From contig CAYSQJ010000002.1 in assembly GCA_964433345.1 (NCBI GenBank), forward strand, positions 62,001 to 126,000: a stretch of DNA of 64,000 nucleotides, given 5' to 3'. Position numbers and translations under genes: made by a program. Shown here piece by piece: positions 26,149 to 34,724 of this stretch (position 1 is the stretch's first letter; each line of letters starts with the position of its first letter). The notes below the pieces were generated by a model. The model saw nothing but the letters and a program-made list of their open reading frames with translations. It had not been told where the DNA came from and made no database searches. The DNA is from Ga0077527 sp964433345 (GTDB lineage Bacteria > Pseudomonadota > Gammaproteobacteria > Burkholderiales > SG8-41).

Positions 26149-26862
26149 ATGAAACCCGTTGCCATTTTCCGCCACATGCCCACCGAAGGGCCGGCCTATT
26201 TTGCCACGGTCCTTGAGCGGAGGAAGATTCCGTATCGCATCATTGCCATCGACGCCGGCGAGACGGTGCCGGCCGATGCCGCAGCCTTCGCCGGGCTCTG
26301 TTTCATGGGCGGGCCGATGAGCGTCAATGACGACCTGCCGTGGATCGCGCAGGAGCTGGCGCTGATCCGCGACGCAGTTGCGCGCGATGTGCCGGTCATC
26401 GGCCACTGCCTTGGCGGACAGCTGATGGCGAAGGCGCAGGGTGCGCCGGTGACACGCAACCCGGTCAAGGAAATCGGCTGGGGCGAGGTCGAGGTGCTGC
26501 AGACGCCCATGACGTCGCAGTGGCTGGGTGGAGACCTGCCGTCCTTCCTGTCTTTCCACTGGCACGGCGAAACCTTTGCGGTGCCCGAGGGCGCGACCCG
26601 CCTGATGGCGAGCGCGGCCTGTCCCAATCAGGCCTTCGTGATGGGCAAGCATTTCGGCATGCAGTGCCATGTCGAGATGACCGTGGAGATGATCCGTACC
26701 TGGTGCCGCGACTGGGCGAAGGAGGTCGAGGCGCTGGCCGGCCGCGTGGCCACGGTGCAGACGCCGGCGCAGATGGAGCAGGGCATCGACGAAAAGGTGC
26801 GGGCGCTGAATGCGGTCGCGGATCGCATCTACGATCGCTGGATCAGCGGCCTCGCGGCCTGA
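26149..26862 (+). CDS. Class I glutamine amidotransferase-like protein
   Basis: A 237-residue GATase1-fold protein of the GMP-synthase-like group. The nucleophile elbow GHCLGGQLMAKA is near 85-96, the His-x-Glu pair of the triad in QCHVEMT near 178-184, and FHWHGETF near 142 is typical of this subgroup. No synthetase domain follows, so its acceptor is unknown; relatives include putative gamma-glutamyl hydrolases. A TATAAC lies at 26115-26120, within the divergent gene's signal-peptide coding region. Confidence 0.87.
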   Translation: MKPVAIFRHMPTEGPAYFATVLERRKIPYRIIAIDAGETVPADAAAFAGLCFMGGPMSVNDDLPWIAQELALIRDAVARDVPVIGHCLGGQLMAKAQGAPVTRNPVKEIGWGEVEVLQTPMTSQWLGGDLPSFLSFHWHGETFAVPEGATRLMASAACPNQAFVMGKHFGMQCHVEMTVEMIRTWCRDWAKEVEALAGRVATVQTPAQMEQGIDEKVRALNAVADRIYDRWISGLAA

Positions 26863-26865
26863 AAC

Positions 26866-28209
26866 TCAGACCAGCAGCGTCCACGCAGCACCCGCCGCCG
26901 CGCAGGCGCCGATCACCGGCATGATGCCGGCCTTGTAGCGCCACAGCGCGACAAAGGCGGCTATGCCGATCACCAGTGATGGCCAGTCGAAGGCACCCTG
27001 CAGACCCTGCGGCCACAACACGTGGTAGGCGAAGAACACCGCGAGGTTGAGGATCACGCCAACCACCGCGGCAGTGATGCCGGTCAGTGGCGCGGTGAAC
27101 TTGAGGTCGCCGTGGGTGGTCTCGACCAGCGGCCCGCCGAGCAGGATGAAAATGAAGCTCGGCAGGAAGGTGAAGAAGGTCACCACCGTCGCCGCCAGCG
27201 CGCCGGCAAGGAACAGGCTGTCGCCGCCGAGGAACTGCGTGGTCCAGCCGCCGACGAAGCCGACGAAGGCCACCACCATGATCAGCGGGCCGGGCGTGGT
27301 CTCACCCAGCGCGAGGCCGTCGATCATCTGCAGCGGGGTAACCCATTGATACTGTTCGACGGCGGCCTGGTAGACATAGGGCAGCACAGCATAGGCGCCG
27401 CCGAATGTCAGCAGCGCGGCCTTGGTGAAGAACCATCCCATCTGTGTCAATGCACCCTGCCAGCCGTAAACGCTCATCAGCAGCGCCATCGCGGCACCCC
27501 ACAGCGCGAGGCCGATGGCAAGTACCAGGCCGAAGCGTTTCCAGGTGAACAGCGCATGGCGGGGCGTCGGGGTTTCGTCGTCGATCACAGCAGCACCGTA
27601 ACTTTTGCCGTCGGCGCCGTGCCCGCCGCCGGTGGCGAACAGCTTGGGCGCGACCTGGCCGCCGATGTAACCGATGATGCCGGCACCGATGACGATCAGC
27701 GGAAAGGGCACATTGAGCGCGAACAGCGCAATGAAGGCGGCGGCGGCGATGCCCCACAACACGCCGTTTTTCAGCGCGCGCATGCCGATGCGCAGTGCCG
27801 CAACGACGACGATCGCGGTGACCGCGGGTTTGATGCCGTAGAGGATGCCGGCAATCGCCGGAACGTCGCCCCAGGCCATGTAGATCCAGGACAGTGCGAC
27901 CAGGATGAACAGCGAGGGCAGCACGAATAGGCCGCCGGCGACGATGCCGCCCCAGGTCCGGTGCATCAGCCAGCCGATGTAGGTGGCTAGCTGTTGCGCC
28001 TCGGGGCCGGGCAGCACCATGCAGTAGTTCAGCGCATGCAGGAAGCGGCGCTCCGAAATCCAGCGCCGGCGTTCCACCAGCTCCTGATGCATGATCGCGA
28101 TCTGCCCTGCGGGGCCGCCGAAGCTGATGAAGCCGAGCTTGAGCCAGAAGCGGAAGGCATCCCAAAAGGGAATGGCTGCGGGCGGCGTGTCTTTCGGATC
28201 AGGGGTCAT
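26866..28209 (-). CDS. chrA: Chromate transporter ChrA, two-domain form
   Basis: Inner-membrane chromate efflux protein of 447 residues made of two homologous CHR domains. Seen: LKLGFISFGGPAGQIAIMH near 23-41 in the first half, with YCMVLPGPEAQQLATYIGW near 62-80, and FFTKAALLTFGGAYAVLPYVY near 258-278 with GLALGETTPGPLIMVVAFVGF near 300-320 in the second. The pattern of paired GPxGQ/PGP motifs is diagnostic. It is followed on the same strand by no gene, and preceded by a rhodanese gene 18 bases upstream, a common pair. Confidence 0.95.
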   Translation of the reverse strand: MTPDPKDTPPAAIPFWDAFRFWLKLGFISFGGPAGQIAIMHQELVERRRWISERRFLHALNYCMVLPGPEAQQLATYIGWLMHRTWGGIVAGGLFVLPSLFILVALSWIYMAWGDVPAIAGILYGIKPAVTAIVVVAALRIGMRALKNGVLWGIAAAAFIALFALNVPFPLIVIGAGIIGYIGGQVAPKLFATGGGHGADGKSYGAAVIDDETPTPRHALFTWKRFGLVLAIGLALWGAAMALLMSVYGWQGALTQMGWFFTKAALLTFGGAYAVLPYVYQAAVEQYQWVTPLQMIDGLALGETTPGPLIMVVAFVGFVGGWTTQFLGGDSLFLAGALAATVVTFFTFLPSFIFILLGGPLVETTHGDLKFTAPLTGITAAVVGVILNLAVFFAYHVLWPQGLQGAFDWPSLVIGIAAFVALWRYKAGIMPVIGACAAAGAAWTLLV

Positions 28210-28227
28210 GGTGTTTTTTTGTTTTGA

Positions 28228-28566
28228 TCAGGAATTGGGCGTCATTTCGCCGCCGGCCGCACGCCAGGCTTCGATGCCGCCTTCGAGAAAACGCGCGGAA
28301 AGTCCGCGTTCGCACAGGGCGCGGGCTGCATTCTGGCTGACTTCGTGGCCATGCACGCAGTAGACCACGATCTGTTTCGCGGCCGGGAGCGTGGCGGCCC
28401 AGTCGGCGACCGTGGCCGGATCGCCGCGCTGGGCGCCAGAAATGCGGTCGGCGGCGTTCCTGAATACCGGTTCCCGGCGCACGTCGATGACCAGCACCGC
28501 CGGTGATTGCCGGCGCAGCTCGATGAGTTCCTGCGGGGTGATGCGAGGGGTGTTGCCTGCGTCCAT
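28228..28566 (-). CDS. Single-domain rhodanese-like protein
   Basis: A 112-residue sulfurtransferase-fold protein. The active-site loop is CVHGHEVS near 70-77: the Cys is present, but the loop lacks the Arg of classical thiosulfate sulfurtransferases, as in many ChrA-linked rhodanese proteins. Start block ITPQELIELRR is typical. It is 18 bases upstream of chrA and so probably co-transcribed; a role in chromate or redox stress is inferred from this pairing only. Confidence 0.9.
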   Translation of the reverse strand: MDAGNTPRITPQELIELRRQSPAVLVIDVRREPVFRNAADRISGAQRGDPATVADWAATLPAAKQIVVYCVHGHEVSQNAARALCERGLSARFLEGGIEAWRAAGGEMTPNS

Positions 28567-28716
28567 GTGGTCTCCTTCGCGTCGGCCGGTCAGGGCCGAC
28601 AGTTCACGAAGGCAGCGCTTGGACGCAGGGCGTCTGAAGACGGGGAGTCTGCCAACGTCCCCGGGGTGATACGGAAGATTCTGTGTGACAGGAAAGCCGC
28701 TGTCAATCTGCGGTGC

Positions 28717-29208
28717 CTAGTCCCGGAAATTCTTGAACTGCAGCGGAAACTCGGTGATCGACTTGCGGATCAGCGCGATGGCGTCCTGCAGCAGGTCCTT
28801 CTTGGCGCCGGAGACGCGCACCACGTCGCCCTGGATGCTGCCCTGGACCTTCATCTTGCTGTCCTTGAGCAGCTTGATGATTTTTTTCGCGAGATCCTGC
28901 TCGATGCCTTCGCGCACCTTCACCGGCTGCTTCATTTTGTTGCCGCTGATCGGTTCGCCATCCTCAAGCTTCAGGCAGCGGGTGTCGACACCGCGCTTGG
29001 CGAGTTTGGCGGTCAGCACGTCGCGAACCTGGCCCAGCTTGAAGTCGTCATCTGCGAAGACGGTGAGGGTTTTTTCCTTGTCGTTGATCTCAACCCGGGC
29101 GTCTGAGCCCTTGAAATCGAAGCGGGTGGAGACTTCCTTGTTGGTCTGATCGACGGCGTTGTGCACTTCGACCTGATTGACCTCGGAAACGATGTCGAAT
29201 GAGGGCAT
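28717..29208 (-). CDS. yajQ: YajQ family nucleotide-binding protein
   Basis: A 163-residue cytosolic protein of two ferredoxin-like folds; family members bind nucleotides, and some bind cyclic di-GMP. It has the full signature MPSFDIVSEVN at the start, NAVDQTNKEVSTRFDFKGSD near 17-36, and GSIQGDVVRVSGAKKDLLQ near 122-140. Length is standard. A strong AAGGGAG ribosome site precedes the ATG at 29208. Confidence 0.96.
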   Translation of the reverse strand: MPSFDIVSEVNQVEVHNAVDQTNKEVSTRFDFKGSDARVEINDKEKTLTVFADDDFKLGQVRDVLTAKLAKRGVDTRCLKLEDGEPISGNKMKQPVKVREGIEQDLAKKIIKLLKDSKMKVQGSIQGDVVRVSGAKKDLLQDAIALIRKSITEFPLQFKNFRD

Positions 29209-29273
29209 GGATTGCTCCCTTTCCTGTGAGTCAGGCCCGGATTATACGCCCCGGTCCGCGCGCGGCCCGAAGC

Positions 29274-29858
29274 TCAGCGGCCGCGGCCGGTGCGCAGCCT
29301 GACCGTCTGTACTTCCAGCGGCAGGCCGGTGGCGTCGTCGAATTCGGCGGCGGCTTCCACGGCGCGGCGTGCCAGCGTTCCGGCGTCGAGGCGCCCGCCA
29401 TGCAGCGCATGCAGCGCGCCCATCGCGTAAGGGTTGCCGCTGCCGAAGGCGTAGTAACGCGAGAATTCCTGCACCGTGCGGTGCGCGACCACGCCGAAGA
29501 TGCCGTGACGATTGGCGATCAGCGTGTCGAAACGCGTTGATTCCAGAGGCTCGTCGTCATGGCTGCCGGGCAGCAGCTGGTAGTCGTTTTTAAGTGCGAG
29601 GTGCAGCGCCTGCCAGGTGCGGAAGATCGCCATCGGCGTATCAAAGCGCGGCTTCACCTTGGGTCGCGAAAAATAATCCGCGAGTATGGTCTTGAAGGTG
29701 GCATTGCCGGTGAGTCCGAGCCAGCTGTCACCGACCTTCAGCAGCTTGCCGTGGTTGGTGACGTAGCCCGCGGTTTCCTTCGCCGGGCCCCACTTGGTCA
29801 TGGTGTCGGCGGCGATTGCGACCTCTTCGCCCTTGCGTACCACGACGATGGTGGTCAT
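29274..29858 (-). CDS. Bacterial proteasome-like Ntn-hydrolase (BPH type, HslV-related)
   Basis: A 194-residue protein with the proteasome beta-subunit fold. After removal of Met it would begin TTIVVVRKG, like HslV (TTIVSVRR), giving a Thr1 nucleophile. Asp17 (AIAADTMTKWG), a Lys in the NHGKLLKV segment and the Ser of AFGSGNPYAMGALHAL near 140 match the catalytic set of HslV. It is clearly not HslV: the middle is different (ADYFSRPKVKPRFDTPMAIF), and no hslU is nearby. It matches the 'betaproteobacteria proteasome homologue' described in the literature. The start lies three bases after the ppnP stop, at the end of the arg-ppnP run. Confidence 0.82.
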   Translation of the reverse strand: MTTIVVVRKGEEVAIAADTMTKWGPAKETAGYVTNHGKLLKVGDSWLGLTGNATFKTILADYFSRPKVKPRFDTPMAIFRTWQALHLALKNDYQLLPGSHDDEPLESTRFDTLIANRHGIFGVVAHRTVQEFSRYYAFGSGNPYAMGALHALHGGRLDAGTLARRAVEAAAEFDDATGLPLEVQTVRLRTGRGR

Positions 29859-29861
29859 GGT

Positions 29862-30167
29862 TCAGCCGAAGTGGCAGACGTAGTGCAGCGGCTCGGCGGG
29901 CTCGATGTCGAAGCTCGACTTGCCGGGCACGTCGAAGCTGTCGCCGGCGCCGAGGTTTTTCCAGTCGGCTCCGGCGAGCCGGTAGCGCCCCGAGCCGGCT
30001 ATGATTTCCATGCGCTCGGGGGCGTCGGTGTTGAAGGTGAGTTTCGACGGCAGGATCACGCCCACCGATTTACGGGTGCCATCCGCAAGCTGCAGGGAGT
30101 GGCTGACGCATTTGCCGTCGAAGTAGACGTTGGCTTTCTTGGAGACGGAGACGTTGTCGAACTGCAT
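29862..30167 (-). CDS. ppnP: Pyrimidine/purine nucleoside phosphorylase PpnP (DUF1255)
   Basis: A 101-residue cupin-fold nucleoside phosphorylase with broad specificity. Diagnostic stretches: NVYFDGKCVSHSL near 13-25, SVGVILPSKLTFNTDAPERM near 34-53 and the C-terminal YVCHFG. Start at 30167 with the AAAGAAAC leader. It sits between argG (26 bases upstream) and the proteasome-like gene (3 bases downstream) on the same strand. Confidence 0.92.
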   Translation of the reverse strand: MQFDNVSVSKKANVYFDGKCVSHSLQLADGTRKSVGVILPSKLTFNTDAPERMEIIAGSGRYRLAGADWKNLGAGDSFDVPGKSSFDIEPAEPLHYVCHFG

Positions 30168-30193
30168 GTTTCTTTGCCCTTTGTTTGCGCTAC

Positions 30194-31438
<1,245 letters not shown>

Positions 31439-31495
31439 GTGGTTCAAGAGGGGCGGGCAGCGCCTGCGGGCGCTGCAGGAAATCAGGTCGGCTGG

Positions 31496-31553
31496 TCAGG
31501 GTTGCACCTGCCCGAGCAGCAGGAACTCCATCAGCGCCTTCGGCGCGTTTGGG
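31496..31553 (-). pseudogene. Duplicated C-terminal tail of argF
   Basis: In the argF-argG gap the minus strand encodes KALMEFLLLGQVQP and a stop, matching the true ArgF end KALMEFLLLGKVTP. Nucleotide identity over the ~35-base core (CTCCATCAGCGCCTTC on the plus strand) is nearly complete, then decays. It is a partial tandem copy about 145 bases after the real argF tail, without a start of its own. Confidence 0.8.
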
Positions 31554-31567
31554 TTTTGGTGTCGGCC

Positions 31568-31589
31568 GGCATCGGGCGCGCCCGATGCC
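31568..31589. repeat. Perfect 22-bp palindrome in the argF-argG gap
   Basis: GGCATCGGGCG and its exact complement CGCCCGATGCC, adjacent without a loop. With the next hairpin it could attenuate or process the argF-argG transcript. Confidence 0.75.
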
Positions 31590-31590
31590 T

Positions 31591-31610
31591 TGACTTGCCA
31601 AGGCAAGTCA
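31591..31610. repeat. Second inverted repeat in the argF-argG gap
   Basis: TGACTTGCC-AA-GGCAAGTCA, 9-bp arms, one base after the preceding palindrome. No T-run follows on the minus strand, so it is not a simple terminator. Confidence 0.75.
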
Positions 31611-31641
31611 GCCTCCCCCAGAACCCGAGGCAGGCGCCGGA

Positions 31642-32565
31642 TCATGGGGTGACTTTGCCCAGCAACAAAAACTCCATCAGCGCCTTCTGCGCGTGCAGGC
31701 GGTTCTCCGCCTCGTCCCAGACCACGCTCTGCGGGCCGTCGATGACCTCGGCGGTGACTTCCTCGCCGCGGTGTGCGGGAAGGCAGTGCATGAACAGGGC
31801 GTCTTTTTTCGCGACGCACATCATTTCGGCATCGACGCACCAGTCCTCGAAGGCGCGCTTGCGCTGTTCGTTCTCGGCCTCGAAGCCCATGCTGGTCCAG
31901 ACGTCGGTGGTGACTAGGTCGGCGTCGCGCACCGCGTCCATCGGATCCTTGAACTCCTCGTAATGGTCGGTGCCGTAGAGGCCGGCGCGCTCGGGCTCGA
32001 CTTCATAGCCGGGCGGGGTCGACACGTGGACGTTGAAATCGAGCACTTCCGCAGCCTGCAGCCAGGTGTTGCAGACGTTGTTGGAGTCGCCGATCCAGGC
32101 CACGGTTCTGCCGCGGATCGGGCCGCGGTGCTCGATGAAGGTGAAGATGTCGGCGAAGATCTGGCAGGGGTGGTATTCGTTGGTGAGGCCGTTGATCACC
32201 GGCACCCGCGAATGAGCGGAGAAGCGGTCGATGATCTCCTGCTCGAAGGTGCGGATCATCACGATGTCGACCATGCGCGTGATCACGCGCGCCATGTCCT
32301 CGATGGGTTCGCCGCGGCTGATCTGGGTGTCGGTGGAGGTCAGGTTGATCACCGACCCGCCCATCTGCAGCATGCCGGCCTCGAAGGAGACGCGGGTGCG
32401 GGTCGAGTTCTTCTCGAAGATCATCGCCAGCGTGCGGTCGTGCAGCGGCAGGTAAGGTTCGTAGCGCTTGAACCTCTCCTTGATCCAGGCTGCACGCGCG
32501 AACACATGCTCGTACTCGGCAGCGCTGAAATCCTTGAACTGGAGGTAGTGGCGGAGTTGCATCAT
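31642..32565 (-). CDS. argF: Ornithine carbamoyltransferase
   Basis: Forms citrulline from ornithine and carbamoyl phosphate. 307 residues. Carbamoyl-phosphate loop FEKNSTRTRVSFE near 50-62, HPCQIFADIFT near 130, the ornithine-binding SMGFEAENEQRK near 233 and HCLPAHRGEEV near 270. The start MMQLRHYLQFKD at 32565 gives the normal length. It lies 30 bases after argD and upstream of argG with an unusual 200-base gap (see the duplicated tail). Confidence 0.97.
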   Translation of the reverse strand: MMQLRHYLQFKDFSAAEYEHVFARAAWIKERFKRYEPYLPLHDRTLAMIFEKNSTRTRVSFEAGMLQMGGSVINLTSTDTQISRGEPIEDMARVITRMVDIVMIRTFEQEIIDRFSAHSRVPVINGLTNEYHPCQIFADIFTFIEHRGPIRGRTVAWIGDSNNVCNTWLQAAEVLDFNVHVSTPPGYEVEPERAGLYGTDHYEEFKDPMDAVRDADLVTTDVWTSMGFEAENEQRKRAFEDWCVDAEMMCVAKKDALFMHCLPAHRGEEVTAEVIDGPQSVVWDEAENRLHAQKALMEFLLLGKVTP

Positions 32566-32594
32566 GTGTCCCGGCGCGGCGGGTGGCCGCGCGT

Positions 32595-33785
32595 TCAGGC
32601 GGCCGCCGGGGCGGCCTTCATCAGGAATGAGCGGATCATCGGCGCGAGCTGGCCGACCAGCTGATCGGCCTCGTCGCGCGACATTACCAGCGGCGGCACC
32701 AGCCGCACGACGTTGTCGGCGGTGACATTGATCAGCAGGCCGGCTTCGAGCGCGGTTTTCACGAGGTCGGCGCAGGGGCGGTCGAGTTCGATGCCGATCA
32801 TCATGCCCTTGCCGCGGATGTCACGGACGCCCGGCGTCTCGGCCAGCGCGCGTTTCAGGGAGGCCTGGATGTGCGCGCCCACCTCGGCGGCATTCCGGCA
32901 CAGGTCTTCGGACTCGATGATGTCGATGGTGGCGAGCGCCGCCGTGCAGGCGAGCAGGTTGCCGCCGAAGGTCGAGCCGTGGCTGCCCGGCTGGAACAGC
33001 GTGGCAGCTTCGCCGCGGGCGACGCAGGCACCTACCGGCACGCCGCCGCCGAGGCCCTTGGCGAGTGTGATCACGTCGGGCATCACGCCGTAGTGCTGGA
33101 AGGCGAACATCCTGCCGGTACGGCCCATCCCGGTCTGCACTTCGTCAAGCATCAGCAGCCAGCCGTTGGCGTCGCAGATTTCGCGCAGGCCCTTCAGGTA
33201 GTCGTCGCCGCAGACGCTGACGCCGCCTTCGCCCTGCACCAGTTCGGCGAGTACGGCCACCACATTGCGATTGGAGGCTGCGACGCGCTGCACGGCTTCA
33301 AGGTCGTTGAAGGGCACGCGCACGAAACCGGTCACCAGCGGTTCGAATCCGGCCTGCACCTTGCGACTGCCGGTGGCCGACAGCGTCGCCATGGTGCGGC
33401 CGTGGAAGGATTTCTCGAGCACGATCACTGCGGGGATCTCGACGCCCTTCTTGTGGCCGTAGTAGCGCGCGAGCTTGATCGCCGCCTCGTTGGCTTCGGC
33501 GCCGGAATTGCAGAAAAATACCTTGTCCATGCCGGAGGCCGCGGCAATGCGATCGGCGAGTTTTTCCTGGGCGGTGATCTGGTAGATGTTGGAGGTGTGG
33601 ATCAGCTTGCCGACCTGGTCGCGCAACGCCGCCACCAGTTTCGGGTGGCTGTGGCCAACCGCGTTGACGGCTACGCCCGCAAGCGCATCCAGGTAACGCT
33701 TGCCCTGTGTGTCCCACAGCCAGACACCTTCGCCGCGCTCGAAGGCGACCGGCAACCGGCCGTAGGTGTTCATCACGTGAGACAT
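32595..33785 (-). CDS. argD: Acetylornithine aminotransferase (class III)
   Basis: PLP-dependent transaminase of arginine (and probably lysine) synthesis, 396 residues. Seen: YLDALAGVAVNAVGHSHP near 31-48, VFFCNSGAEANEAAIKLAR near 90, the PLP-binding LLMLDEVQTGMGRTG near 213 and the Schiff-base Lys in ITLAKGLGGGVPVG near 245. The ATG at 33785 gives MSHVMNTYGRLP; MNTYGR four residues in is the common family start. First gene of the argD-argF-argG-ppnP-proteasome-like run. Confidence 0.96.
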   Translation of the reverse strand: MSHVMNTYGRLPVAFERGEGVWLWDTQGKRYLDALAGVAVNAVGHSHPKLVAALRDQVGKLIHTSNIYQITAQEKLADRIAAASGMDKVFFCNSGAEANEAAIKLARYYGHKKGVEIPAVIVLEKSFHGRTMATLSATGSRKVQAGFEPLVTGFVRVPFNDLEAVQRVAASNRNVVAVLAELVQGEGGVSVCGDDYLKGLREICDANGWLLMLDEVQTGMGRTGRMFAFQHYGVMPDVITLAKGLGGGVPVGACVARGEAATLFQPGSHGSTFGGNLLACTAALATIDIIESEDLCRNAAEVGAHIQASLKRALAETPGVRDIRGKGMMIGIELDRPCADLVKTALEAGLLINVTADNVVRLVPPLVMSRDEADQLVGQLAPMIRSFLMKAAPAAA

Positions 33786-33957
33786 GGTGCATCGATCTCC
33801 ACAAAAACAGACGGCGGCCTCACGCCGCCGATGAGACTATTCTTAACCACCCCGTTTTGCTTGGCAAGCGGAATTTCCGCGGTTTTCAGAGCGGAAACGG
33901 GAGGTGTTCTGCTAGACTTTTCGCCACCCCGAATGCCTCGCGAAAGGTCCACGATCC

Positions 33958-34302
33958 ATGTTCGACGGCGCACCCGAAATCGTGATCCAGGGCATCACCG
34001 AATCCGGCGAAACCTTCCGTCCCAGTGACTGGCCGGAGCGCCTGAGCGGGATGCTGTCCGTGTTCGGCGAGGACGGGCATCTCGCCTATTCGCCCTTCCT
34101 GAAGCCGATATTCGCGGGGGGCATCCACTGCGTGGCGGTGGACCGGTTGCTGGAGAACCGCAATCCCGCGGCTTTCGAATTCCTGCTGCAATTCGCCCGC
34201 GACAACCGGCTGATGATGCGGCCGGGACGCAAAGCCAGGCGCCCCGAGGATTTTCCCGCCGCCGCGGCGCCGTCCGGCATGAATCCGGCTGCCGGCGCCT
34301 GA
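33958..34302 (+). CDS. DUF3579 family protein
   Basis: A 114-residue cytosolic protein of unknown function, from a family largely confined to betaproteobacteria. Seen: IVIQGITESGETFRPSDWPERL near 9-30 and FEFLLQFARDNRLMMRPGRK near 73-92, the two conserved family blocks; the C-terminal 20 residues are Ala/Pro-rich and probably disordered. Divergent from argD with 170 bases between. In other genomes the family is found upstream of arg genes, as here. Confidence 0.85.
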   Translation: MFDGAPEIVIQGITESGETFRPSDWPERLSGMLSVFGEDGHLAYSPFLKPIFAGGIHCVAVDRLLENRNPAAFEFLLQFARDNRLMMRPGRKARRPEDFPAAAAPSGMNPAAGA

Positions 34303-34355
34303 AAACAGCTTGCTGCGTTACTGTTGCTGCCGCTCAGCTGCGGCAGGCTTGATGC

Positions 34356-34619
34356 TTACGCCATCGCCTTGAGGGCGGCGGACAGGCGGCTCTTGTGACG
34401 GGCAGCAGTGTTCTTGTGCATGATGTCCTTGTCGGCGATCGAATCGATCTTGCTCACCGACTTCTGGAACAGGGCTTTCGCGGCTTCCTTATCGCCGGCG
34501 GCGATGGCCTTGCGCACATCCTTGATCGCGGTGCGCAGCGTGGAACGCTGTGCCATGTTGCGCGCGCGGCGTTTGACGGCCTGACGGGCGGCTTTTTTGG
34601 CTGAAGCAGTATTGGCCAT
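34356..34619 (-). CDS. rpsT: 30S ribosomal protein S20
   Basis: An 87-residue, very basic three-helix 16S rRNA-binding protein. MANTASAKKAARQAVKRRAR at the start and KDIMHKNTAARHKSRLSAAL near the end are diagnostic. The ATG at 34619 is the family start; the open frame upstream of it is not coding. Divergent from murJ, the usual neighbour. Confidence 0.96.
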   Translation of the reverse strand: MANTASAKKAARQAVKRRARNMAQRSTLRTAIKDVRKAIAAGDKEAAKALFQKSVSKIDSIADKDIMHKNTAARHKSRLSAALKAMA

Positions 34620-34724
34620 GTAAACTCCGGATTTCGTTCGGAAAAAGGGCGCAATGATAAAGAATCCCGGCCTTTTCCGCAAGGTACATGGCGGTGCCGC
34701 CCGGGGCACCCGATTTCCGGAAAC

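Noticed and set aside
34319..34355. Terminator after rpsT
   Set aside because: A CTGCCGC/GCGGCAG stem exists, but no T-run follows on the minus strand.
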